Source: Mucor racemosus (lineage: Eukaryota > Mucoromycota > Mucoromycetes > Mucorales > Mucoraceae). From it: 64,000 nucleotides of DNA. The position numbers were made by a program, and so were the translations under genes. The stretch is from the NCBI GenBank assembly GCA_027405735.1, contig JAPEHQ010000002.1, forward strand, positions 2,802,501 through 2,866,500, given 5' to 3'. The notes beneath the pieces were generated by a model. The model saw only the letters and a program-made list of their open reading frames with translations, searched no databases and was not told the DNA's origin. Positions 33,662-46,969 of the stretch are shown here, piece after piece. Each line of letters opens with the position of its first letter. Position 1 is the first letter of the stretch.

Positions 33662-36023
33662 ATGGACATCGAATCAGCTCCATTATTAGGCCATAAACCA
33701 ACTACATCCAACAGGAAAAAGTATGGATACTGCATCGGCGCTGTTGCTTTGATAGCTTTGACTACCATTGGCATTAGTAGTGCTTTATCCAACAACCAGA
33801 GTAATAGTGATATCCGACAAAATATAGCTTCAATTGCTAAATATGCATATTATAGATGATTCATTAGAAAGTCCTGTTGATTTTAAAGGACATTTGGTGA
33901 GAGGAACCAAGGGTGCTGTAGCAGTAGAGGCAGAAGAGTGCTCAAACATTGGCGTAGAAAGTAGAAATTGATTTTCTTTGCATATTATTTGACAGATCTT
34001 CTAAACATTAATTTTGATTAGTCTTGAAAAAAGGTGGAAATGCGGTTGATGCAGCGATTGCATCAACATTATGCATAGGTGTAATTGACAGTTTCGCTAC
34101 AGGTAACTTCAAACCATGATATTTCTCGGTGTAAATACCAATTTTCTTTTGCTTTGTAGGCATTGGAGGGTAAAAAAAAAAAACAAGGAAAGGAAAAAAG
34201 TTGTAATTGTTACATAACTAACAAAAAAAAAAAAAAACTCAGCGGTGGATTCATGTTGATCCGATCCCCGAACGGTACCTTTGAGTTTATTGATTTTAGA
34301 GAAACTGCTCCTGAAAAAGCATCAAAAAATATGTTTGTTCATAATCCTGAGTTAGCAAAAGTGGGTGCTTTATCTATTGCTGTACCGTAAGTGGGTTTCA
34401 GTATTTTCACATAGTACAAAATGACTGAAATTCTAATATAGTGGCGAAATACGAGGTTTAGAATTAGCCCATAAAAGGTAGTTTTGGATTCGTAATATGA
34501 CGTTTGGTTACTCAAATTTAAGAAATTATTTTACAGACATGGCAAATTAACATGGTCAGAATTGTTTGAACCTTCAATACATATTGCCCGTAATGGATTT
34601 AGGGCTACTGAATTATTGGAATTGCGTGTAGCGGTAATATTTATACCATGATCACTCACACAACATTATATTTATATTTGTATAAATTACAGACTGGCTC
34701 AGAATGGATGCAAAATTTAACGGAATGGTCAGATGTATATTATCGTGATGGCAAACCTATCAAACAAGGCGATATCATCAAAAGGCCTCATCTTGCTGAT
34801 ACATTAGAAACCATCTCTAGATTAGGCGCTGATGAGTTTTATGAAGGAGATATTGCGAAACAATTAGTGAATACAATTCAATCAGCTGGTGGTATTGTGA
34901 CATTAGATGATTTCAAAGCTTATCGTCCTGTTATTCGTCGAACATTAAGTACTTGGTACAATGGTCGTAAAGTCACCACATGTTCGGAACCTACAAGTGG
35001 TCCTGTAATTTTAAGTGTTCTCAACTTGATTGAACGTTTTCAATTTAAAGTTGAAGGTTTTACAGGTCTTAATCTACATCGTTTTGTAGAGGCATTCAAA
35101 TTTGGCTATGCTTTTAGAACTGAATTAGGTGACCCTGATTTTATTAAAAATGAACCTAGAATTGATGAAATGGTTCAAAAAGAATATGCGGCTGACATTC
35201 GACAAAAGATAACAGTAAGTTTATTTAAAGTTATCAGAGATAAAGGTACATAACAGAAACTATTGTAGGATGACGCTACACATGATCCATTGTACTATAA
35301 TCCTAAATTTGATCATATTGAAACACATGGAACGATGCATTTATCAGTTGTCGATGAAAATGATGGTGCTGTAGCCTTAACATCTACTGTTAATCTAATG
35401 TTTGGTTCTCACATTATGGATACAAAAACTGGTATCGTATTGAATGATGAAATGGACGACTTTTCTATTCCTGGGTAAAATTCAGTTTGATTGAGAGCAC
35501 TTAATTTCGCTACATATACTTATTTTCTTTTATAGTATTCCTAATCAGTTTGGATTGTTCCCTAGCGAGTATAATTATGCAGGCCCTGGAAAGAGACCAT
35601 TATCTTCCATCACACCTACAATAATTGAAAAAGATTCTCGATTTGAAATGGCTATTGGCGGTTCAGGCGGGTCCATCATACCAACTGCCACTCTTAATGT
35701 ATGTAATAATCAATCGAGTTGAAGCATATCTATAACTAACTTTTTTTATAAAGGCTATTATAAATGTTCTAGATTATGGTAGAGATCTTTACTCTGCTAT
35801 CGCAGCCCCTAGAATACATCATCAATTACTACCCAATGTTGCGATTGTGGAAAACGGTTATTCCAAAAATTTGCAAGCAGAATTAGTAACAAAAAACCAC
35901 GACGTATTTATATTACCACAGAATATGTGTGTATCTGCAGTACAAGCTGTCAGACGAATGCCTGATGGCTCTTTAGAAGCTGCAAGTGATCCAAGAAAGA
36001 TGGGTATCGCAGGAGCATATTAG
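33662..36023 (+). CDS. Gamma-glutamyltransferase
   Basis: Eleven exons (33662-33800, 33856-33960, 34022-34102, 34160-34169, 34243-34386, 34442-34477, 34537-34633, 34693-35214, 35269-35474, 35536-35698, 35754-36023) give 590 residues. It is a type II membrane protein: short cytoplasmic N-terminus with APLLGH, then one transmembrane helix (about 23-43). The large-subunit core shows LKKGGNAVDAAIA, FMLIRSPNG and DFRETAPEKA. The autocleavage and nucleophile region is HGTMHLSVVDENDGAVALTS; the Thr of HGT is the expected catalytic N-terminal residue of the small subunit. LNDEMDDFSIPG, RPLSSITPTI and GGSGGSIIPT follow. The enzyme cleaves the gamma-glutamyl bond of glutathione, in fungi usually at the vacuole. 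Exon 4 is a 10-nt microexon (GCATTGGAGG) needed to complete the conserved Gly-rich GIGGGGFML. Confidence 0.93.
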
Positions 36024-36679
36024 TCAATCATGTAAATTATCACACAGAATAAAATGTGCTTTTGTCTGAGTTTGAAGTTTTGTTTGGTGGAAAAAGTATC
36101 AGCTTTTTACGCGTTTTTTTGAACAAAAGTTGCAATTTTAAAGATCTATTGTTAGCTCAAATTGAATGCTAAATCAAAAAAATTAACAGATCCATTTTTA
36201 TGGGTTCTTGGCTTTGTTATCGTGGTAATTTTATGGTTTTAGCATACCAAGTGAGCCTACGCTCCGATTTTGAAAAATGGTTTTCCGGAAAACAGAAAAA
36301 AATGAAGTAGTTCGACATCTCATGCCAGTTTTTAACTGCAAAAAATTCCAATTAAACAAAGCAAAATTGGTATCAAAAGATACGCTGAACTCTAATAAAT
36401 CTTTTAGTACTAGCTATATCTTACTTGAAGGTTGTTTGATATGCTTTTTATACTGTTCTTTATATTTTCAAGTTTGCGGCACGTAAAATGGCAGTAGATT
36501 TTTTTCATTATTTTATTATCATTACAAATTACAGGGAGAAATGATTATTAAATGACGTTTTTTAATATAATAATATTGGTATTTTGTTCAAGGAAAAAAG
36601 TAGAAATACAATTTTTTGATATGAAAAAAGAAAAAAAGAAAGAAGAAAATTATATCAGAACTGAATGCTTACAAACTAT
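36024..36679. other. Convergent intergenic region, nothing recognised
   Basis: 3' flanks of the GGT and chitin synthase genes. AT-rich; the 69-codon frame at 36277-36486 has no recognisable motif and is probably chance. Confidence 0.45.
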
Positions 36680-39600
36680 CTATCGATTGTATTGCTGATC
36701 TTGTGTGTAAAAACTATGTACCATGGAAGCAGACATATTATCGCTCATTGCATCGTTCATCATGGTTGGTCCATATCTAAGCCTACTTCCGTAACCACCA
36801 GTTCCACTTGCCACTGATTGACGGCCATGGCCTATTGATTCATTAGTCATTGAACGGCCAAACGAGTGGACAGAGCCTGCAGCGGAATAACCACCTGCAT
36901 AACCTGCACCACCACCATTGACAGAGTATCGACTGCCATATTGGCTACCTCCATAGTTAGAATATGCAATACTTGCACCACTAGGAGTAGGATAACCACT
37001 GTGAGCAGACATAGGAGCAGGAGGGTAGTTACTACCTTGTGAAAGACTATCGCTGTAATTTTCAGATAGCATAAACTTTTCATATTGAGACCAAGACATT
37101 AAAGGAATTGATTTGGGATCGAATTCACCTTCATCACCGACAGCAACTTGTTTGCCCTTATCTCCTACAACCACACGAGTATTACCCCAAGAGAAATCAT
37201 CAAAATGCCAGTAAGAATAGATTGGAATATAGAAAGAAAATACAGGTAATGCTAAAATAGATAAAAAGAACCAGGCAATGTACTCCCAACGACCATATAT
37301 GATAAAGAGAATTATTTGCAAACCATATGTACAGCACAAAGTAATAATTGTAATATACGGAACCGCACTAGTTGACACAACCAATTTGTAGATCAAAAAT
37401 CCCAAATAACCAAGCAAGGCAGGTTGTACCAATGTACTGATCAAATCAAGCATTACCACAAAACGCATAGAGAAACAACAGAAACCACAAAGTTGAGGTA
37501 AGAATACAAGCTCTCCTAAATTATGAACAGTAGAATTAATCCAACGACGACGTTGAGAAACCAAAACGTCCCAAGTATCAGGAGCATTTGTTTTACACTG
37601 AGCATCAGAATTGAATTTAGTCTTGTAGGTCGGATGATGCTTCAGCAATAATGTAGTTAAATAACGATCTTCACCAAGATATAATAAATTCTTTTTGTGC
37701 AAGGTATCAACCACATTTACAGTATAATCCTCAATAATTTCATTACTCACAAACAGAGGACGTTTACCATCGACAGTACGAATACGATACATTGTAAAAC
37801 AACCAGGCAAACAACTGACAGTGGAGAACAGAGATTCAAAAGACTTAATCATGTGATGAGAGATGAAGTATTCATACACTTGGATCATAGTAACCCAAGT
37901 ATCCTTTTCATTTGACAAGGTAGTTTCACCACAGAGACCAATAATTTTTGCATCATGGGACATACTCGAAACCAGATAATTCATACCAGTAGGCATAACT
38001 TCTGTATCGGCATCTACCATCAAAACATATTCATACATTTCAGGACTCACACCGATAACATTTTTCATTTGATGATACATTTCAAGTTGCATAGGATTCA
38101 TAGGAGCATCGTATTGAACACGATTGAGAAATTGCATGAGAACCAATTGAGAATCACGCTTACCACGATTACCAGGTTTTTGACGTTCATTAGGACCACC
38201 GACTTTAGCAATAACAAGGTAAGGAACAACATGGCCACCATTTTCGTATAAACCAGAATAGATCTTTGCTCTATTATGTTGTTTCATGCCTTCACCGACG
38301 GATATGAATGAAAGAGCTTCAGGGTCTACTTGAGGATCAACACCCAAAATATCCAATACGATACGAGGAGTTGGACGATCATTACCACTACCAATAATCA
38401 TACCATCACAGATAATTACCAGTAATCTACGCTTATCATCATAACGCAACATAGACAATGAATCAATTGTTTTTCGTAATGATTCTTCGTCTTCAGTATA
38501 ACAAGTAACTTGGCAAATGACAAATTTGTCCAATTCTTCAGGTACACGAGTACTACCAATACGAATAGCAGCAACAAATTTAAAGAAAATAACAAGGCAC
38601 AAACAAATAGTAACAGCAAGCAAAAAATAGGTAGAGAATTGACATTTCGTGGAATTACGTTGATCTACATTACCGACAAAATACAGATTCCTCAAGCAAG
38701 CAAGTTCTCGATACTTTTGATCTGAACTGAGAGTAAGAGCATTAAATTTATCGGTAAGATCAGTGCCTGCATTTGTTTGGAAAAGATTAACAACTTCCTC
38801 ATTCAAGAAGTTTGTACTAATATTTGCAGGAACTGTTCCATTGTCAGGTGCTGCCAAATAACGACCACCCATCAAGTAAACAGTGAGGTCATAAATATTT
38901 TCATTGATAACAGCCCATTGACGATTCGTAGAGACACCATTCAAAGTATAAGCACCTTGAGCTTGATCTTGAATACCGTCCCAATCGACACCTATATTAC
39001 CCTTTTTATAATTACGTCGAAACATAGTCATTTGATTATAATACCAATTAGCACGATAATTGCCTGAGGCATACCTAAAGTCATGGTACTGAGCATTGGT
39101 ATCTGTGTAATTCTTGTTATAATCCAAAGAGATATACGGAGACACATTTTCACAGAGATCAGAAACTTGAATTGGAAATAAATCAGTGGCATCTGTACCA
39201 GCATATGCAAGAATAGAACTTGAAGGTACAAGGCTTGGATAATGATGAGGAGCGTAACTGGCTAAATCAAATACTTCACCACGAATAGCTACATAACCAT
39301 CCGTATCTGAATTATGAGAAGCAAGCTCACTCGTCGTGTATATATCTTGAGTGGGACAAATAAGTTCACCAAAGAAAACCAAAAAACAAATAAGCAATCC
39401 ACACATAAAAGTAATAATCATACAAAGCACAACCTTTTCACGCCATGCAATACGTACATCTTTACGCTTCATACGACCCCATTTTACCAGCAGGATCTTG
39501 GGAATCCACCATGTCATAAACGTTACAAACCACAACCAACGCTTTCTTCCAGGTGTCATTGTACTTTCTTTTTCTTCTGTCGCATCAAGGTCTGTTTTTG

Positions 39601-42338
39601 GTGGCTCCATTGGTGGAGAGAAACTACCTTCAGTTGCAAGATCTCCCTGATTAAAGTAATTTCCCAATCTTGAATCTGCATAGTGGCTGCTGTTATAGAG
39701 TGAACCTCGAGCAAAACGGTTTTGTTGATGTTGATTAAAATCATCGTCAGAATATCCAGCCATAGAAGGTAGAGGTAGCATTTCCGATGTATTGTTATCA
39801 AATTCTTCTGCTGTTGGTGGGATTTCTCTTGTTTGTATATCCATACCTTCTTCATTATCTAAAACAGCTGGCATCCCAGTATTAGGATCAAACATTTTTA
39901 AGCTTTTTTGTTCTTGTTTTTCCAATACACGCAGTTTCTCTTCCAACGTATGCCAAATTGCATGATTTAAAAAGATCTGTTTTTAGATGTTAGAATTTAA
40001 TAGAAACGATACAAAAATATACGCAAATGTATATGAAATTACCTTGGTTGTACCCAAAGCCATGTCGCTATCTGTCCATTTATTCATTTCTTTAATAGAA
40101 GCACATTGCTCCTCTGGAGTACCACTATGATCCAAACCCATATTACTAAATGGAACAGCATATCTAGATAAAAAGCTTTCATGCGTTACTGAAACCATGT
40201 AAAAATGCTGCATTTTGGTTGCCATCTTGTCGAGGTTAAATGCTTTAACTTGAGATTGTACTAGCAAACTATCAAATTGAGTAGTACTTCCAGTTGCATT
40301 TGGACGAATACAATAAACACACCAAATAGTTGCTTCTTGAAATGAACCAACAAGGTCGTCAATTGCTGATTGAACTTGAGCAAGAACAGTTTTTTTGCCA
40401 CTGGTATCAACTGATTGATCTTGCTTTTCTTCTTTTTCTAATTTGTTTCCTGCAGCTTTTCTTTCACTTCTTCTCATGGATGGAAGCCTTGTAGGCTTAG
40501 CTGATTGTTGTGCGGCGACTAGTGCAGACATACCACCAAGCGGGTGGCTATCAATAGCTAAATTCTCATCTGAGAATAGTTCTAGAACAAAACTATTCCA
40601 AGAGGCAGGCATATCAGCGTTGCCACGAATCAAAGAAATAAAATCAACTAAAAGTTCATTGTTATTCTTTGATATAAATCCATTGGGTTCATATGTAACT
40701 TCACCAGAGAAATGTTGAATTGCAAATTGGCGTGAATTTGTATTTGATGATTTTGATGAAAATGATGGATTATCAGAATTATATTTTGAAATAGCTTCTA
40801 TTGCATTTGCATCTGTAAAGAAACGTTTCCCGCTCATGGTCTTTTCTGACATTTTGTTCAGGATGGCATTAATACCTCTTGTTGGCTTTTCAAAGAGATC
40901 AATGCATGTTGAATTATCAGCATATGAAATTTGAGGTAATTGAATTGCTTCTGATTGAAATTCCACATTGTCTGATTCAAATGTACGATTCATTATAAAG
41001 TTATACATTCTTTCATTAGCATAATCTATACAAAATTGTTCAAATCCAACTGATCCAAATCCAGAGGGTTGAGTTCCAGGGAAATCCAACAAACCAATAA
41101 AACTATTGAATTGATCTGTATAAGTCCTTTGATTGATGTGCTCTACAAGCCATGAAAACAATAAAGAATATATTGTTTGCGCTAATTCATCTCGTTGAGC
41201 CGCTGCTTGATCAGCATTCAAAATCAATGTTGTAACATCCTTGCCAATCAAGGTAGTTTTAAAAGTCAGGACGCTTTCTAATGCCCGAGCATCTAGACCT
41301 AATAATTCAGAAACAAAATCTAATGTTTCTCGATTTTGAATAGTAACCGATTCGTCGGTAGCATTTTGACCAGCAGGATCAGTAAATGTAATATTACCCA
41401 AATGTAATATAGCCGCCAAAAGTTGAATGATACGATTGAAATGTTCACTTCTGAAACCTGCAGCACGCATTACACCTTTTAGTTCATTGTATTCCGTGGC
41501 ATCACCGGATTGCAAAATTCGTCCATATTTAGCAAGGTAAAGGTAAGCTTTGGGGTCATCTTTGAGTTGTAACACTTGCTTTTCATCGGGTTCTGTTCCG
41601 GCTAAAAGCCAATAGAAGACATTGAAATTGCCTTCACTCAATTTTCCATTGCAAATACGAGATTTCTCCAAAAAGTAATGTAATGTTTTTGCACCGACCA
41701 TTTTACCACGTTCACTATAATGTGTTTCAATGTAAGCACCGTAACGAGATGCAAAGTTTTCATTGTAAGAAGTTTTTGCAGAACCAAATGCTCTCAAGAC
41801 TTTTTGCCCATTTATAATTTGACCCTGAACCTTGGTCCTCTTTTTATTGATACTCAAACGAATCAAATGTCGAATGACCAAGTTGGACATTTCAGTTTTT
41901 CCAGTACCAGATTCACCACTAGAACAAATTTGAAAAATGAAACATACGGGATGTGAATATATAAATATAATTTGAATGATTAGAGTAAAGGGCTTACCAA
42001 AGAAGGATTGATTGATCGTTACCAGTACGTCTCATATGAAAATATGAACGGTTGATAAGTTCAAATATATGAGGATTTAGTTTATTGCTGATTGGATTCT
42101 CCAGTGAAATGTCCTTGTACGATGTAACGTAATCATCACTGGTCTGTGCATCATTTTGGGCCAAGTCTTTGAAAGGATTGACTGCAATGAGATTACATGA
42201 GCCGATATTAGTATAGATATTGTAATTTAAGAATTTTTGATGAAGGATTTCCGTTAATTGCTTGTCTGTTGGATTATCCACTGTTGCCAAGTCATTAATG
42301 GCATCATTTGCCTGAGTAAAAGGGTGTCTAATCGACAT
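36680..42338 (-). CDS. Chitin synthase with N-terminal myosin motor domain (class V type)
   Basis: Three exons (42338-41998, 41918-40043, 39976-36680) give 1837 residues. Residues 1 to about 740 form a myosin-like motor: the P-loop GESGTGKTE is split by intron 1, a switch I-like NENFASRYGAY follows, then a DFPG switch II-like loop. The motor joins the synthase through IFLNHAIWHTLEEKLRVLEK. Next come two membrane segments, a cytochrome b5-like domain (DGYVAIRGEVFDLASYAPHH) and the GT2 chitin synthase core with VDADTEVMP, EDRYLTTLLLKHHP and the signature QRRRW. Three further membrane spans follow, then a Gly/Ser/Tyr-rich C-terminus without an evident DEK domain. It polymerises UDP-GlcNAc into chitin at growth tips; the motor in relatives helps tether synthase vesicles to actin. 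All nucleotide-binding loops look intact. Confidence 0.94.
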
Positions 42339-43081
42339 CTGACACAGAAAGACAGAGAGAAAGCTGTTGCTCTAAAAGTAAAATCTAAAAGAAAGAGGAA
42401 GAGAGAAACAACGAAGCTAAAAATAATATAAATTGACCATGTTTATAGGCAAAAGGTGGAAGTCAAAATAAGATACCTCCCATTGGCAAACGTTGACAGA
42501 TTTATTAATAGTTTGGCAGTATTTAAGCTAATACTCTCCGACAGTAATATTTTCTTGAGTATTTTACTCTGACATGTTATATTCTATCATCTTTATAATC
42601 GTATATTAACTGTTAAAACTGAGCATTTTTATTATATATAAATGTCATTTGACATGGTGATGGATAACAAACCATACTATAATTAAAGAGGCTATTTAAT
42701 TTATTTTTGAGTGTTTCAACCCATCGAATGCATCGAGAAAATTAATCAACAACAATTCATCTATTCTGGAAACTGGACACTCAACAACAAGCTCAGATAA
42801 AAACATATTTTATATATAATTATTATCTCGGACATGAGTAGTAAATTGATATGAGATGCCCAGAAAGCAATAAATATAAATTGCAAGATGCCAAGGTAAT
42901 TAACATTACACAGCATACAAATTTTAATAACTAAACAAATGCCCTCACTCCGCTTTAGACGAGGCATTCTGAGAGAGCTGTGCGCTTGTGTTACAATGGT
43001 CGCATGGCAAGTGTAACAAATACAGTCAATGCAAATTTTATTATCAAATATTAAAAGGGAACCAACCCTACAGTTTTTATA
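42339..43081. other. Intergenic, chitin synthase promoter region
   Basis: Spacer between two minus-strand genes. Pyrimidine/purine-rich leader just above the chitin synthase start (AGAGAGAAAGC, AAAGAGGAAGAGAG). No gene or repeat partner was recognised. Confidence 0.45.
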
Positions 43082-44575
43082 TTATGTTTGGCAACATTTA
43101 CTTGAATTATAACAGATAACTGGCTTTTTGTGATGATGATTAGGATGATTATAATGATGGCAGCGAATGATTTGATGATGCTGTTTTTGTTGACAACAAC
43201 TGTTATTATTACAACTACTATTGTATTGACGTTTTGTTAATGTACGGTGTGGTTGATGATGTGAACAGTGTGTTGATACCCTTTTCTCTTGTTGCTGATA
43301 GCCACCATCTTCGAGCAAACCAACAAAATTAGGCACAGAATCATATTTCTTTGCATAAACTGTATGTCGATAATCAATTTTTAGTTTAGACGGCTTACTC
43401 ACTTCAATGTTATTGCTGATATAATGTAATTGTTGATGTTGTTGCTGATGTTGATATTCAGTTATACCAACTAATCTTTGTCGCGAATATCGAGATTGGT
43501 TTGAATTCATCTTTTCAACTTGATAATGCATTGGTTTCGTATACTGTTGGTTATTATTATCATTATAAAAGCTACGATTATCAACTACAGCCATGGTTGC
43601 TACTACTGGTCTTGTTTGTTGATAATCTACAGGTTGATTAGTATGAGGAATACTAGTAATTAATGGTCTTTTATTGAAAGGATTAGATGTAAACATATTA
43701 ACCGAGGTTGACCTAGTGGGAATAACAGGCTTTATTTGATTGATTAATGGCATTTGAACCCTATTGTTGACTGGTGTTGATGATAATTGCATTGGATGAA
43801 TACGCTGATTATTGAAAGAATTAGTCTTTTTTTTACGATGGTTTACAAGAGGAGTGCTGCTAGATGGTAGTGCTGGCGACCATTGCATGGATCGACGATA
43901 TTCTTGCCGATGTCTTTCTTTCATTCTTGCGATAGCTAATCCAGGTATGGTTATTGTGGCAGTATCAGTATTAATGCTTTGCTGTTGTTCATGGGGTGAT
44001 CGATGTAGCGAATCAATCAAAGGTACATTTTCACTCATTTTTTTACTGGAATTGACGAGATAGTTTTGTGGATCCGATCTAGACACAGGATGCAAGGGTA
44101 CAAATTCTTCTATAGATGATAATGAAGTTAACGATGAGCCTGAAGAATCGCTTTGTTTTGATGATCTTGTGCTACTACTAAGTATAGATTCATTTAATTG
44201 CGCTTTAACGCTATCATCAACGCTATTACTATTACTATCGATTGTCGTGTTGATCTTAAGAGGCAGATTTGAGGTTGTTGTAATATTATTACTACTTGGT
44301 TTGAGACTCAAAGAATATCGAATTATATCTCTTGATTTAGTAGAAGAGTTATTTTTTGGTGATAATGGTATTAATTCATTAAAAATATCTTCTGAGAGAC
44401 TACTTTGAGCAATGTCAGAAATAGAACTTCCTACCATCATGAAAGAATTTGCAATTGGTGAATGATAATTTGATCCCGTATCAGTAGTATCATTCTTTAA
44501 ATCAGTAGTTACCACAGGAGGAGGAGTGAGAGCTTTGTTAGTCTTTGTTTTTCTTCTAAAGTTTAAGAATCCCAT
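43082..44575 (-). CDS. Low-complexity protein with His/Cys-rich C-terminus, function unknown
   Basis: Single uninterrupted frame, 497 residues, starting MGFLNFRRKTKTNK. The first 150 residues are Ser/Asn/Thr-rich, with SSKQSDSSGSSLTSLSSIEE around residue 140. A middle part contains MKERHRQEYRRSMQWSPALP, probably the most conserved segment. Gln/Asn/Tyr-rich sequence follows. The last 60 residues are packed with His and Cys (SCCQQKQHHQIIRCHHYNHP, ending SKCCQT), which could bind metal. There are no membrane segments or known domains. The length of the open frame in AT-rich DNA argues strongly that it is a real gene. Disordered, possibly a polarity or signalling scaffold, but no function can be assigned. 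Confidence 0.72.
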   Translation of the reverse strand: MGFLNFRRKTKTNKALTPPPVVTTDLKNDTTDTGSNYHSPIANSFMMVGSSISDIAQSSLSEDIFNELIPLSPKNNSSTKSRDIIRYSLSLKPSSNNITTTSNLPLKINTTIDSNSNSVDDSVKAQLNESILSSSTRSSKQSDSSGSSLTSLSSIEEFVPLHPVSRSDPQNYLVNSSKKMSENVPLIDSLHRSPHEQQQSINTDTATITIPGLAIARMKERHRQEYRRSMQWSPALPSSSTPLVNHRKKKTNSFNNQRIHPMQLSSTPVNNRVQMPLINQIKPVIPTRSTSVNMFTSNPFNKRPLITSIPHTNQPVDYQQTRPVVATMAVVDNRSFYNDNNNQQYTKPMHYQVEKMNSNQSRYSRQRLVGITEYQHQQQHQQLHYISNNIEVSKPSKLKIDYRHTVYAKKYDSVPNFVGLLEDGGYQQQEKRVSTHCSHHQPHRTLTKRQYNSSCNNNSCCQQKQHHQIIRCHHYNHPNHHHKKPVICYNSSKCCQT

Positions 44576-46969
44576 ATATTAATTGAATGAAAATGTGCAA
44601 ATTGTATGTAAAATAATAAAGGCTTTTTACTTTTTATACATATTACTATCTGAAGGAGGTATACATGCTTTTTTTATCCTCCTGCAGTCGTTTAGTAGTA
44701 ATATTTCGATATGTGCGTATACATACAAGACTCACAAGTACTGAGAGCTATAGTGTATTTATGTACTAGATTGGTGTCATGATGTAGTGTATACATTCGA
44801 TAAAAAAAAAAGAGAACTACAATAATCAAGCGAAAGGCCCTTGATTTCATTTCAATCGCATTGGTCACTATATACATATATATATATGTTTTGTATTAGG
44901 AGAAAAAAATGAGAAGATTTGATTGCACTTGCTGTACATTACATACACATATAAATCTGGTTCTATGCTTCAATACCGTACATACATACATACACATTCA
45001 CTTGTGCAATGAGAAGATCCATGTATAAAACAGAGTAATTTATACTAAAACTAATAAATTGCTTAAATATATAAATATATAAATATATATATTATTTTTT
45101 CTCTTTTTCTTTCTCTTTTCTATTTTTCGTCTTTATTTATGATTATGTACATGTAAAAACGATTTTTCATATACCTGTAATGGTCATTTGTAGTAATCCT
45201 GACCTCTCCCCCTTTTTTCCAAAAAAGTATTATACTATACGATCATTCCTCTCCTGGGCTTCATTATCCAAAAAAAAAATTATATCATATATATCCCCCT
45301 TTTATAAATGTAAAAAAAAAAAAAAGCTCAAATTTTTGCTTAATCAATGACAATTGTAAATATTATAGGGACCATTCTACGAATAGGAGTAAATGCTCAA
45401 AGCTATATTTATTCATTTTACAGTTTAGTGAAAACCTGGTAAGTGCGTGTACGTTTTAATTAGAACAACATATTAAGGGCTCTACTGTTTTTTCCCATGT
45501 GAAGAAGGTTGATTATGTGGGTGATACTTGATACTTTAGGGTTAATACAGGGCAAAATAAAGAAAAAAGGAGTGTTGGCGGGCAAATTAAGAAGTTCGAG
45601 AGATATCTAATAAAACCCATAAAAGCAGGGTAAATGCCCAACTATACAGAAACAAGCTACTAATGTACAATAAATACTTATTAGAGACTTATTGCGTACT
45701 ATAAAACTCTATAGATAGGTATCGAAAGGTGATCTCCTTGTTCATGTAACATTACAATATTAATTCTAAGAAAAAATTGATATTTGTGCCGTAATTTGCC
45801 AAATCATATACTACATAATAGGGTTCTCATATTCAAATGAACTATATTTCGAGTAATCTCGGTTAATAGAACTCTTTCAGAGTGGCAACCTTTCAATGCA
45901 AAATTAAAATCTTTATATAAGGTATTTGAGAATTTATTTTGATTTAATGTATTGTAGTTGATAGCTTGTTGCTTTTATTAAATCTGAAAAAATTAATAAA
46001 GCATATTTACAATTAATTTTTTCCTTGTTGACAAAACAACACTCATCATTCATATGCTTAATAGGAACAAAAAAATCAGGGCCAACCCACCGGCAGAAAA
46101 AAAAAAAAAGGCTCGCCCAAAAATTTAAAGGGCAGTTGATAGATAACGCTGTCTACTACTATCTGCTTACTATTAACTTCGTATTTCATTTGGCATTTAT
46201 TCATTTACAGTTGTTCATATCAATATTTAGAATCCCATGTTTTTTTTAAAAAAAAAATAGATGTAGAACACATTATTGCACTTCAAATTTACCTATATAT
46301 AAAAAGGATGTTTACCTATTGATGTCAGTAGTTGTCATTGACATATATGCTGGTTTTGGCTGATGTAGCGCTATTTCTAATTTCAAATGGTCAACAAAGC
46401 CACAAAACCCACTCAAAAAAAGTGGGCGTCTAATTCTTACAATTTAACTAGTAAATTAAGGGAATACTAAAACTTTAATTTTGAATACTGCTATAGCTGT
46501 CGTATATATTTAAAAAATTTCAGCCCATTTAGATCAATACTCATTGATTTTTCAGAGGATTTATTTTTTTTTAAGCAGAGGAAAAGAGTTTTTTTTTTTT
46601 AAACCCGTGTTAAAATTCTTCAAAAACAGCTGTTAATTAATGAAGTTAAGATATGGCATTTATGTATTCACTGCGCATTAAGTGAAACTTCAGAATTCAA
46701 TTTAAAACTGATTTTATAAAAAATTTGGAAGAATATCTGAAACAACCCATACAAAATAGCTAAAAAAGTGCGCGTTGTCATTTCCTCATTTTTACAATAA
46801 CACGGCGAGGCTGAAACTTTACAATTAATTTGGATGAACCCTAGACGTACCTATCAATTATCGTTGCAACAGAAGCTCGTTCATTTGGATTCATATTCGG
46901 TCATAACTGTTGTGTGTACTGACCTTATATTCTCATAATCAAATCAATGCTTAACTGAAAGATGATTAT
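44576..46969. other. Gene-free region
   Basis: 2.4 kb, AT-rich. It contains simple repeats (TATAAATA runs near 45065-45091, CATA near 44981-44995) and long T/A tracts. No coding frame with motif support and no partner repeat in the window was recognised. The first few hundred bases are the promoter of the His/Cys-rich protein gene. Confidence 0.5.
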
